Positions 36,837 through 45,248 of a stretch of 64,000 nucleotides of DNA are shown piece by piece. The notes beneath the pieces are model-generated. The model ran no database searches, was not told where the DNA came from, and worked only from the letters and a program-made list of their open reading frames with translations. This DNA is from Silicimonas sp. (GTDB lineage: Bacteria > Pseudomonadota > Alphaproteobacteria > Rhodobacterales > Rhodobacteraceae). Every line of letters starts with the position of its first letter. Within the stretch, counting starts at the first letter, position 1. The stretch spans positions 1 to 64,000 of the forward strand of contig JABDJO010000103.1 of the NCBI GenBank assembly GCA_013002465.1, written 5' to 3'. Position numbers and translations under genes: made by a program.

Positions 36837-38318
36837 TCAGCCTGTGTCCAGTGCGGCGAGCGCCCATTGTGCCGCCTCGGCATTGCTGGGGGCCACATAA
36901 AGGCCGGCGGCCTCCAGGCGCGCCATCTGAGAGGAACGCCGTTGCGGATCGCCCTCGGTGCCCGTGATTGAGGCGATGATCGCGGGGCCAGCGTCGCTTC
37001 GGTGCCGGTCGACAAGTTCGGCCACATGTCCCGCCGGGTCGTCGTGGGCGCCATAGCCGATCACAACGTCCAGCAGGATCGCGGCCAGATCCTCGCGCCC
37101 GAGGGCTTCGATCAGCGACGCATCCCGCACGCCGGGGTCGATCATCGGGTGGGGGCGACCTTTGGTATATTCGTCGTCGCCGAGGTCAAGAAGAAGGTGA
37201 CCCGTTTTATCGCTCTGGGGCGCAATGCCCGCGACCGGTGCGTTCGATCGCACTTTCTGCCCCGCATCGCGCAGGACGACCTGGGCTTCGGCGCAAAGCG
37301 TGCCGCCCGAAAAGAGGCCGAGGATGCCGCCACCATTGCGCGCCAGACCGGCAGGTGGTTTCATCGCCGCGTCACTTCTGCCCATGGCGGCAAGCGCAGT
37401 GTCACGCAGGGTGTAAACCTGGGTAATCCCGTCCGGTATCTGAAGCGGTTCGGACCCCATCAGGCAGATGATCGCTGGTTTGCCACCGGCCGAAAGCCGG
37501 TCAAGCACCTGGGCTGTCACATCGGCCCCGGGCGGTTTGGCAATCAGCACGATGTCTTTCGTGCCCTCGTCAGAGGCAAGGGCGTCGATGGCCATCAGGG
37601 TTGAAATGCCGCCGACTTCGGATTTCAGGTCGCGCCCCCCGACACCAATGGCGTGGCTGATGCCGCCGCCCATCTGCGCGATCAAGCAGGTGACTTCCTG
37701 AATGCCGGTGCCAGAAGCGCCAACGATACCGGTGGTCCCCCGGGGCACTTGGTTTGCGAAGGCCAGCGGAGTTCCGGCGATGATCGAGGTGCCGCAATCG
37801 GGACCCATCACCAGTCGACCCAGTTCGCGGGCTTCCTGTTTCAGGGCGGCTTCGTCCTCGATCGCCACATTGTCGCTGAATATCATGGCGTCGATCCCGC
37901 GACGGATGGCCTTTCGTGCCTCAGCGACGGCGAAATCACCGGGCACCGAGATCAGGGCGAGGTTGGCATCAGGCAGGCTGGTCAAGGCCGAGCGAAGGGT
38001 GCGGGGCGCCCAGGCTTCACCGGAGCCGTCACCGCTTGAAGGCGCGTCAAGCTGGGCTTCGGCTTCGGTCAGTGCGCCTTTTGCCTTGGCTTCGCTTTCT
38101 GCGCGGATCGCGATGACCAGATCGCCACCGCCCGCGCTGCGCCCCGCATCCGACAATACGCCAGCGTCGGTCATGATCTCGATATTGGCCGGTGAGCCCA
38201 TCATCAGAGCGGCCTCTTCAACCCCCGGCATGGCGGCAATGCCGCGCGACAGCCGCATCAGGGCCACGGAATCCAGATATGTGCCGCGTCTTACGATGTT
38301 CAGGACAAACCCGCTCAT
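36837..38318 (-). CDS. allF: FdrA-family protein, AllF-type subunit of oxamate carbamoyltransferase
   Basis: A 493-residue succinyl-CoA-synthetase-like protein. Its N-terminus SGFVLNIVRRGTYLDSVALM and the first CoA-binding-like domain are followed by GPDCGTSIIAGTPLAFANQVPRG and GIVGASGTGIQEVTCLIAQ, hallmarks of FdrA. E. coli FdrA is about 60 residues longer at the C-terminus; the missing part appears as a separate small gene at 39570-39704. Overlaps allG by four bases. Works with DUF1116 and DUF2877 proteins. Confidence 0.9.
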   Translation of the reverse strand: MSGFVLNIVRRGTYLDSVALMRLSRGIAAMPGVEEAALMMGSPANIEIMTDAGVLSDAGRSAGGGDLVIAIRAESEAKAKGALTEAEAQLDAPSSGDGSGEAWAPRTLRSALTSLPDANLALISVPGDFAVAEARKAIRRGIDAMIFSDNVAIEDEAALKQEARELGRLVMGPDCGTSIIAGTPLAFANQVPRGTTGIVGASGTGIQEVTCLIAQMGGGISHAIGVGGRDLKSEVGGISTLMAIDALASDEGTKDIVLIAKPPGADVTAQVLDRLSAGGKPAIICLMGSEPLQIPDGITQVYTLRDTALAAMGRSDAAMKPPAGLARNGGGILGLFSGGTLCAEAQVVLRDAGQKVRSNAPVAGIAPQSDKTGHLLLDLGDDEYTKGRPHPMIDPGVRDASLIEALGREDLAAILLDVVIGYGAHDDPAGHVAELVDRHRSDAGPAIIASITGTEGDPQRRSSQMARLEAAGLYVAPSNAEAAQWALAALDTG

Positions 38319-39565
38319 GAGACCCCCAGTGTATCGGCGAAGGTTGTCAGGGCCTGGGTGAAGCAGGGCATCGGTGCGCGAACCACGCCCGCACCGACCT
38401 GACCAATACCGGGTTCACGGTGCGCGATGCCGGTGTTGATTGTGGGTGCAAGTCCGGTTTCGACGACCAGACGAATGTCGATGCCCGTCGGCACGCCAAG
38501 ATAATCCATCGCCGGGATTGTCCACTCGGCGTTTTCGGTCACCGTGATCTCGCCCATGCGGCGCGTGAAATGACCCGCTTCCGATGCCGCACCGGCACCG
38601 ACGAACCCGGCCACGGCAGGCGAAGCACCCATGGCAAAGCCACCAAGACCGATGGTTTCCACGATGGCGCTGTCGCCCATGTCGGGATTGGCGTCCTTTT
38701 CGGAGTATCCGGGGAAATACAGCCCGTCGGGCATTTCGACCGGAGCCGTAAACCATTGCTCTGACGTACCGCTGACGCGAATGCCAAAGTCGGTGCCATT
38801 GCGGCTCATGGCGGTGACGATGGAACATCCTTCGATCCCGTTCATGGGGTCGGTGATCGCCTTGCCCAGACCCATGGCGATGTTGAGGAAAAACTGGTCA
38901 TTGCCAGCGATAAAGGCCAGCGCGCGGGACAATTCGGCCGTGTCGTCGGCGGTGTCGGCAAGGGCAGGGGCCAGGGCGCGCAGGGTCAGACCGGAACAGG
39001 CCACGTTGCGCTGGTGCATTTCGTCGCCCATGGACAGGCCGCGTGCGATTATGGGTTTCAAAGGCAGACCGCCCATCGACCGGATCGCACGGCCCAGGGC
39101 GGGGCCAAAGCTGTCCTTCAGCCACCGAAGACGATCCAGCACCTCGGCGTCGTTGCCGCCAAAGCGCATGACCTTGCCCAAGCCTTCGTTGATCGCGCAA
39201 TAGGCCCGGTTGCCGAAAGTCTTGTTTTCGACGACCAAAAGCGGCTGCGATACCGTCGTCATGCCTGTCATCGGCCCGACTGCATCGAAATGGTGGTTGG
39301 GATGGAAATCAAAATCACCGGCGCGGGCGCGGCGTTCGGCATCGCCAAGATCGTCGGCCCAGCCCTCAAGGACGGCGATGCCCATGATCGCGCCTTTCAT
39401 CGGTCCGCACATGCGATCCCATTCAATTGGCGGACCGGCGTGGAGGATCATACCCGGTTCAAGCGCCGGAATTGCCTCGTGCGCCGGGATCACGTCAATC
39501 AGAACCGGGTCACCGGTCAGAAGCCGTTCCAGGGCAGCCTGATTGGCTTTTTCGATCAATTCCAT
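38315..39565 (-). CDS. allG: DUF1116 protein, AllG-type subunit of oxamate carbamoyltransferase
   Basis: A 416-residue YlbE/DUF1116 protein. Conserved blocks: LHAGPPIEWDRMCGPMKGA, HHFDAVGPMTGMTT, NRAYCAINEGLGKVMRFG, and INTGIAHREPGIGQVGAG. In E. coli this is part of AllFGH, which splits oxalurate with phosphate into oxamate and carbamoyl phosphate. The ATG at 39565 gives the normal N-terminus; the frame opens further upstream through the small FdrA-tail gene in another phase. Confidence 0.92.
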   Translation of the reverse strand: MELIEKANQAALERLLTGDPVLIDVIPAHEAIPALEPGMILHAGPPIEWDRMCGPMKGAIMGIAVLEGWADDLGDAERRARAGDFDFHPNHHFDAVGPMTGMTTVSQPLLVVENKTFGNRAYCAINEGLGKVMRFGGNDAEVLDRLRWLKDSFGPALGRAIRSMGGLPLKPIIARGLSMGDEMHQRNVACSGLTLRALAPALADTADDTAELSRALAFIAGNDQFFLNIAMGLGKAITDPMNGIEGCSIVTAMSRNGTDFGIRVSGTSEQWFTAPVEMPDGLYFPGYSEKDANPDMGDSAIVETIGLGGFAMGASPAVAGFVGAGAASEAGHFTRRMGEITVTENAEWTIPAMDYLGVPTGIDIRLVVETGLAPTINTGIAHREPGIGQVGAGVVRAPMPCFTQALTTFADTLGVS

Positions 39566-39569
39566 CGCG

Positions 39570-39704
39570 TTAGCTGCCAAGCTTTGCAAGTAGGGCGGCC
39601 AGTTTGGCATCGCCGCCCGCAGGTGGTGTCCAATCGACGTGCAGGGTCTGAACGCCCTGGGCGTCCAAGTCGCGCGCGAAACTTTCCAGGCCGATGTTGA
39701 TCAC
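39570..39704 (-). CDS. Tiny stand-alone FdrA C-terminal module
   Basis: Read from GTG at 39704 (AAGGA nine bases upstream), 44 residues: VINIGLESFARDLDAQGVQT then HVDWTPPAGGDAKLAALL. I recognise this as the short C-terminal segment of FdrA proteins, absent from the 493-residue FdrA in this operon. An ATG at 39744 just after pucG begins a plausible MSDKSTLLQGPL N-terminus, but one extra T in a TTCTTTC run puts it out of frame with the conserved part. So either the GTG start is real, or there is a one-base insertion or a frameshift site. Ends five bases before allG. Confidence 0.65.
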   Translation of the reverse strand: MINIGLESFARDLDAQGVQTLHVDWTPPAGGDAKLAALLAKLGS

Positions 39705-39739
39705 TTTCAGCGGTCCTTGAAGAAGTGTGGATTTGTCGC

Positions 39740-40996
39740 TCATGCACCTGCCTCGTCATAAACATCGTATGCCGCATCAATGCCTGCGTTGGCCGGGGCT
39801 TCATAGCCACTTCGGCGCAGGGAAGCGTCAAGCGAGGCAAGGCACCTCAGGACGTTGGCCTTGCGGCACACATATCCCATGGTCCCGATCCGCCAGATTT
39901 TACCCGCCAGCGGTCCGAATGAGGTGCCGATTTCGATGCCAAAGTCATTCAGCATTGCCGCGCGCAGTGCTTCGCCGTCACCGCAAACATCGGGAATGAC
40001 AACGCCGGTCACATTGGCCATGCGGTTCTCGGCATCGCCGAACAGTTTTAGCCCCATGGCCTCCAGTCCGCCGCGCAGGGCCCGGCTGGTCAGGCGGTGG
40101 CGGGCCTGACCGGTATCAAGCCCTTCTTCCAGAACCACGCGGGCGCATTCGTGGGCGGCATAAAGCATCGAGGTCGCTTCGGTGTGGTGGTTCAGACGCT
40201 TCGGCGACCAATAATCCATGATCATGGCCAGATCGAGGTAGTTCGACGTGATGCGCGGCCCCGTTGCGTCAACGGCGCCTTCGGGCTTGATGCCGCCTTC
40301 AATGTGGCGGCGATTGTCGATCACTGCCGCAGCCCTGTCGCTAAGTGTGATCGGCGAGGTGCCAGGGGGGCCGGACATGCACTTTTGCAGCCCTGTCGAG
40401 ACCGCGTCGAGGCCAAGGGTATCGGTGTCAAAAGGGTTGCCGGCAATTGAGGCCGTCGCGTCGGAATAAAACAGCGTGTCGGTTTCCCGGCAGACCTCAG
40501 CCAATCCTTCAAATGGCTGCATCATGGTGGTCGAGGTGTCGCCATGGACAAGGGCAAGAACGCGCGGGCGGTGATGGCGTACGGCCTCGGCGATCTGATC
40601 GGTGGTGAATACCGTGCCCCATTCGGCTTCTATCGAGATCACATGGCCACCGGCCCGAAAGGCGATTTCTGCCAAGAGATGGCCAAATCGCCCGAACATC
40701 GGCACCAGCACTTTGTCCCCATGGGCAATGAGCGAACCCAGACACGCCTCGATCCCGGCCCGGGCGGTGCCGTCGATCAGAAAGGTCCACTGGTTTCGCG
40801 TGCGAAAGACCTGACGATAAAGCTCCATCGTCTCGTTCATGAAGCCGGTGAACTCGGGGTCGAACTGCCCCAGCATCGGCATCGCCATGGCGCGCGAGAC
40901 GCGTGGATAGACATCGATCGGCCCCGGGCCCATCAGAAGCCTTGGTGTGGGGTCAAGTGCGGGCGTAATGACTTTATTTTCAATGGGTTGCCTCAA
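39740..40996 (-). CDS. pucG: (S)-ureidoglycine--glyoxylate transaminase-like PLP enzyme
   Basis: Class V aminotransferase of 418 residues. N-terminal LLMGPGPIDVYPRVSRAM, cofactor Asp in FYSDATASIAGNP, and PLP Lys in STGLQKCMSGPPG. Such proteins are often labelled alanine-glyoxylate transaminase; in purine clusters, as B. subtilis PucG, they convert ureidoglycine and glyoxylate to oxalurate and glycine. Beside AllC and the oxamate carbamoyltransferase genes this role fits exactly. TTG start at 40996 with GGAGG nine bases upstream, overlapping the allC stop. Confidence 0.88.
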   Translation of the reverse strand: MRQPIENKVITPALDPTPRLLMGPGPIDVYPRVSRAMAMPMLGQFDPEFTGFMNETMELYRQVFRTRNQWTFLIDGTARAGIEACLGSLIAHGDKVLVPMFGRFGHLLAEIAFRAGGHVISIEAEWGTVFTTDQIAEAVRHHRPRVLALVHGDTSTTMMQPFEGLAEVCRETDTLFYSDATASIAGNPFDTDTLGLDAVSTGLQKCMSGPPGTSPITLSDRAAAVIDNRRHIEGGIKPEGAVDATGPRITSNYLDLAMIMDYWSPKRLNHHTEATSMLYAAHECARVVLEEGLDTGQARHRLTSRALRGGLEAMGLKLFGDAENRMANVTGVVIPDVCGDGEALRAAMLNDFGIEIGTSFGPLAGKIWRIGTMGYVCRKANVLRCLASLDASLRRSGYEAPANAGIDAAYDVYDEAGA

Positions 40997-42327
40997 GTCT
41001 CCAAGCCTCCGATACGTTCGACCGTGCGCAACAGAAGCTCGGCTCCGGCGATAGCGTCTTCGCGGGTGATCGATTCGTCAGGGTTGTGGCTGATGCCGTC
41101 TTTGCAACGCACGAAGATCATCCCGACATCGGTGATCTCGGCAAGGGCGGCGGCGTCGTGGCCGGCACCGCTTGGAAGTTTGAAGGGGCGATGACCAAGG
41201 TCCGTCATGGCGTCTTCGATGGCATCGACGATCCAGGGTGCCGAGGTCACGCCGTCCGCGGAATGGGACTGTTCGAGCACAATATCGACGTTACGGCGAT
41301 TGGCGATGTCTTCAAAGCGTTTGGTCAGATCGTTCACTGCCTCACGACGCACGGCGTCGTCGGCGGCGCGGAAATCGACCGAAAAGACGACCTTTCCCGG
41401 GATCACATTGGTTGCGCCGTGTTCCGCTTCGATCTGTCCCACGGTGCCCACGGCATATGGGTGGGCGGCCGCAACTTCTTCAACCGTCAACACGCATTCG
41501 GCTGCTGCTGCCAGGGCATCCTGACGTGCGCCCATCGGCACCGTTCCGGCATGGCCCGCTTTGCCAGTTGCGGTCACCGTCATCCGGTCCGCCCCGGCAA
41601 TGGCCGTCACTGCGCAAACGGCAAGATCTTCCGATTCAAGCACCGGACCCTGTTCGATGTGGACTTCGAGATAACAAAGGAAATCGCCCTTTTGGCGCGC
41701 AGCCTCGCCGATACGATCGGTGTCTAGGCCAAAGTCGGTCATTGCCTCGGCCAGCGTGATGTCATCCTTGTCGGCGCGATTCAGCAGGTTGAAGTCGAAT
41801 GTTCCCGCAATACCGCGGCTTCCAAGGTAGGTGGACTGAAACCGCACGCCTTCCTCGTCGGTAAAACAGGCGACCTCAATGGGGTTCTTCAGGCGGGCAT
41901 TCCGAATGTTCAACGCCTTGACGCAGTCAATGGCGGCAAGGATGCCCAACGGGCCATCGTATTTTCCGGCCTTCACGACGCTGTCCAGATGCGATCCCAG
42001 CAGGATGGCCGGCGCTTTGTCGTCGGTCCCTTCGTAGCGACCCATAAGATTTCCGGTCGCGTCCTCCCAGACTTTCATGCCTGCATCGCGCATCCAACCC
42101 GAAACCAACGTGATCACCTGTCGGTGTTGCGGTGTAAAGCACCGGCGGGTCAGGTGTTTTTTGGATTCGCTGATCTCGGCCATGCGATCCAGCCGGTCCA
42201 TGATATCGGCGCTAACATTGTCCTGGTGTGTCACGCCATCCCCCATGGTCGCATTTTCATCTTCGGAACTGATTATCAGGGATGCGGGGTCACTGGCCAT
42301 CCTCACGAAGGTATTTTTCTCTGTCAT
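40993..42327 (-). CDS. allC: Allantoate amidohydrolase (M20 family)
   Basis: Metal-dependent hydrolase of 444 residues that converts allantoate to ureidoglycine, CO2 and ammonia. Metal ligands visible in LGSHLDSVVKAGKYDG (His, Asp), CFTDEEGVRF (Glu-Glu) and LEVHIEQGPVLE; the dimerisation domain has GKAGHAGTVPMGARQDA, and the C-terminus LPSGAGHDAAAL. The N-terminus is about 25 residues longer than usual, and an ATG at 42246 may be the real start. Begins four bases after glpD. Confidence 0.88.
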   Translation of the reverse strand: MTEKNTFVRMASDPASLIISSEDENATMGDGVTHQDNVSADIMDRLDRMAEISESKKHLTRRCFTPQHRQVITLVSGWMRDAGMKVWEDATGNLMGRYEGTDDKAPAILLGSHLDSVVKAGKYDGPLGILAAIDCVKALNIRNARLKNPIEVACFTDEEGVRFQSTYLGSRGIAGTFDFNLLNRADKDDITLAEAMTDFGLDTDRIGEAARQKGDFLCYLEVHIEQGPVLESEDLAVCAVTAIAGADRMTVTATGKAGHAGTVPMGARQDALAAAAECVLTVEEVAAAHPYAVGTVGQIEAEHGATNVIPGKVVFSVDFRAADDAVRREAVNDLTKRFEDIANRRNVDIVLEQSHSADGVTSAPWIVDAIEDAMTDLGHRPFKLPSGAGHDAAALAEITDVGMIFVRCKDGISHNPDESITREDAIAGAELLLRTVERIGGLET

Positions 42328-42331
42328 CCCA

Positions 42332-43828
42332 TCATCCCACAGTTGCCAGCCAGTCGTTCAGGGACTCGCGCTCGTCCGTCGAGAATGTCACGCCATGTTT
42401 GGTCCGGCGAAACAAAAGATCGTCAGCCGAACGCGCCCATTCATGGTCGATAAGCCAGCGGGCTTCGCGCTCATAGAACTGCCCGCCAAAATGCGCGCCC
42501 AAATCCGCAAGGGACTTGGCATCGCCCAAAAGCCTGTCTGCATCCGTTCCATAGCAGGTGATCAGATGCCGGGCGAGAGGGTCGGGAAGCCAGGTGTGGC
42601 GCGCGCGAAAATCACTTGCCCAGCCATCCTTGTCACCGTCTGGAAAGTCGCCGCCGGGCAGGGGCGCGTCGTGCGTCCATGGCTTGGACATCTGGGGCAG
42701 GTGGGGCGCAATAAGCGCCAGCGCGGCCTCGGATAATTTGCGATAGGTTGTCAGTTTGCCACCAAACGCCGACACGATTGGTGCGCGCCCTTCGCTAACG
42801 TCGACCTCGAACGTGTAGTCACGGGTGACGGCCGAGGCGCCTTCGGCACCGTCATCGAACAGCGGCCGCACGCCCGAATAATCCCAGATCACATCGTCTG
42901 ACGTAAGGTTGACCTTGAAATAGCCATTGAGGATATTCAGCAGATAGTTCGTTTCTTCCGGCGAGATCGCCACGTCTTCGGCGCGGCCATCGAAGGGAAT
43001 GTCCGTTGTGCCAATGGCGGCCAGGTCGTCAAGGTAGGGATTGACGAAAATCAGCCTATCATCAGGGGCTTGGAGCGCATAACCGTGGTCGCCCTTCCAC
43101 CATCGTTTGGTGATGATGTGGCTGCCCTTCACCAGGCGAACGCGCTTGTCCGAATTCACTCCGGCCACGTTGCCCAAGACGGTTTCGACCCAAGGACCTC
43201 CAGCGTTCATCAGGGCGCGGGCCTTCAGGGTTTTGGTTGTCCCGTCGTCCTGTTCCAAGGTCGCTATCCAAAGTCCGTCTTCGCGCCGCGCGGATGTCAC
43301 CTTGGTGTGTGTCAGGATTTCGGCGCCGCGCCGAGCGGCATCGACGGCGTTCAACACCACCAGCCGCGCATCGTCGCACCAGACATCGTGATAGGCAAAG
43401 GCGTGGCGGTACTGGTCCTTGACCACATCGCCTTCGGGATCGCGATCAAGCCGGATCGAATATGTTGCCGGGATGCGCTTTCGCCCCCCAAGGTGGTCGT
43501 AAAGAAACAGCCCCAGACGCACCAGCCAGCGCGGGCGTTGTTCGGGGGAATGAACCAGCACAAGTCGCAATGGAGATGCCAGATGCGAAGCCGCGCGCAA
43601 GATCACTTCGCGTTCTTTCAGGGCCTCGCGAACCAGACGAAACTCGTAATATTCCAGATACCTCAGCCCGCCGTGGATGTACTTGGTGGCGCGTGACGAC
43701 GTTCCCTGCGCCAGGTCGTCTTTTTCCGCCAGCACAACCGAAAGCCCGCGTCCGACAGCGTCGCGGGCGATGCCGGTTCCGTTAATGCCTCCTCCTATAA
43801 CAAGCAGATCGACGACGGAATTGCTCAC
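42332..43828 (-). CDS. glpD: Aerobic glycerol-3-phosphate dehydrogenase
   Basis: Membrane-associated FAD enzyme that oxidises glycerol 3-phosphate to dihydroxyacetone phosphate and passes electrons to quinone. 498 residues: FAD loop LLVIGGGINGTGIARDA, SRATKYIHGGLRYLEYYEF, and the DAO C-terminal SAFGGKLTTYRKL. No other glp genes are near. It ends only four bases before allC, so it may be co-transcribed with the allantoate genes, an unusual combination. Confidence 0.95.
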   Translation of the reverse strand: MSNSVVDLLVIGGGINGTGIARDAVGRGLSVVLAEKDDLAQGTSSRATKYIHGGLRYLEYYEFRLVREALKEREVILRAASHLASPLRLVLVHSPEQRPRWLVRLGLFLYDHLGGRKRIPATYSIRLDRDPEGDVVKDQYRHAFAYHDVWCDDARLVVLNAVDAARRGAEILTHTKVTSARREDGLWIATLEQDDGTTKTLKARALMNAGGPWVETVLGNVAGVNSDKRVRLVKGSHIITKRWWKGDHGYALQAPDDRLIFVNPYLDDLAAIGTTDIPFDGRAEDVAISPEETNYLLNILNGYFKVNLTSDDVIWDYSGVRPLFDDGAEGASAVTRDYTFEVDVSEGRAPIVSAFGGKLTTYRKLSEAALALIAPHLPQMSKPWTHDAPLPGGDFPDGDKDGWASDFRARHTWLPDPLARHLITCYGTDADRLLGDAKSLADLGAHFGGQFYEREARWLIDHEWARSADDLLFRRTKHGVTFSTDERESLNDWLATVG

Positions 43829-43920
43829 CTTGCCCCCCCTTTTGGATCCCGGTCTGGCGGTCGACCGAGGCCGGTGTGTTAGCGCTATACCGATTTCGCT
43901 TTCTTGGCCAGTCCAGCCAC

Positions 43921-44775
43921 TCAGATCTCAATTCTGAGGCCATCGCTTCCGATGTAAAGAGGGCCGTCGAAATGCGGAGTGACCGCTTTCACCCAATCAG
44001 CGTGGGTAAAGTCGGGATCGTCGGCCGGCAGAAGGTGGTGCAGTGCCAGAGCCCTGACACCGGCCCCGGTCGCAATCCGGGCGGCATCGGCGGCAGACGT
44101 ATGCGAGCGTTTCAAATGCCGCATCAGACGATCGTCCGCGTTTCCGATCCGCGCCATCAGGGCGGGAAGCGCGTCTTCCAACATCGCCTCGTGGATCAGC
44201 AGATCGGCGTCTTTTGCGAAATCGGCAAGCTCAGGGAAGTACCGCGTGTCGCCGGAGAATACGACGTGGGTGTCATTTTGGCGAAACGACAGTGCATATG
44301 TGTCGACGAGTGGCGGATGCAAATTTCGAAGAGCGGCGACCTGAAGACCGTCACGATCAAAAAACGTCCCTTCTTCAATCACATGAAACCGTGCAAGCGC
44401 ACCCAGGTCCGGGCGCCCCTCGTCCTCGATCCGAAGCTGGATGTCCGCGTCCATGGATTGCAGGAACCCATTCCAATAGGTCTCAAGTCCCTTGGGCCCC
44501 CAGATTTCCACGGGCGTTTTCAGTCCCGCAGTCCAGGCGGTGTGCAAGAGCGGGCCAAGTTCCAGATAGTGGTCCGAATGCAGATGGGTGACGAAGATCA
44601 ATTCGATCGCCTTCAATTGAACGCCCTGATCGACCAGACCACGCGTCACTCCCAAACCGCAATCCACAACAATGCTGCGCCCATCAAGAACCAGCAGGCT
44701 GGACGTTGGATTGGATGACCCGGTGCGGATTGCAGGCCCTCCCTTTGTCCCCAATAATACGACTTCGTTTTGCAA
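43921..44775 (-). CDS. Metallo-beta-lactamase-fold hydrolase (RNase Z-like)
   Basis: A 284-residue MBL-fold protein. Zinc motif FVTHLHSDHYLELGPL, further ligands in FSGDTRYFPEL and HEAMLEDAL, and ALHHLLP near the end; the GVTRGLVDQGVQLKAIELIF region is RNase Z-like, though the tRNA exosite arm is missing. Probably a small-molecule or phosphodiester hydrolase. 92 bases upstream of glpD on the same strand, hence perhaps the first gene of the long operon. Confidence 0.85.
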   Translation of the reverse strand: MQNEVVLLGTKGGPAIRTGSSNPTSSLLVLDGRSIVVDCGLGVTRGLVDQGVQLKAIELIFVTHLHSDHYLELGPLLHTAWTAGLKTPVEIWGPKGLETYWNGFLQSMDADIQLRIEDEGRPDLGALARFHVIEEGTFFDRDGLQVAALRNLHPPLVDTYALSFRQNDTHVVFSGDTRYFPELADFAKDADLLIHEAMLEDALPALMARIGNADDRLMRHLKRSHTSAADAARIATGAGVRALALHHLLPADDPDFTHADWVKAVTPHFDGPLYIGSDGLRIEI

Positions 44776-45248
44776 GAGATTTCCTTCGATATTCGCGGTC
44801 AGGGCGTGTTCCGACCAAGCCTAACCGCTCAACGGCCAAGAACGACAGCCCACCGGTGCATTTTGCGGCACCAATAGAGTTTGGTGGTTGACGATCACCG
44901 AGCGCCCTTGCCTATCGGATCCGGGGTTCGGGGCAAAAAATGCCAGTTTCAGACCAATGTGCCGAGTCTTGGACGTTTCCAACCCAATCCCAATTCCTGG
45001 ACAACAAAATACCGCAAAGGGTGCATTCAAGGCCCAAACATCCATTTTAAGTTGCAACCCCGGTTGGCTAGAAAATCCGCAATCTTTCGCCGATCGTTCT
45101 TGAAGTCCCCTTGTTTTCATGGGGAGTGAGTTGATTTCGCAATCATGGACACCCTGTTTCGGCCAAAGTCTGATCACAAAAATGACGTAAACAAATAGTT
45201 TACCAATCATGACCAAAGCACGCGAATTCGACGCATTGAGGAAGACCG
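44776..45248. other. Divergent promoter region between MBL hydrolase and kinase genes
   Basis: About 470 bases with no supported gene; frames of 70 to 170 codons here lack protein character. It must carry the promoters of the long minus-strand operon and of the kinase/LysM cluster. The only distinct feature I see is the inverted repeat at 45187-45203. Confidence 0.5.
45187..45203. promoter_or_regulatory. Inverted repeat upstream of the kinase gene
   Basis: GTAAAC-AAATA-GTTTAC is a perfect 6-base inverted repeat with a 5-base spacer, 45 bases before the kinase GTG. The position suits an operator near the promoter. No regulator can be named. Confidence 0.35.
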
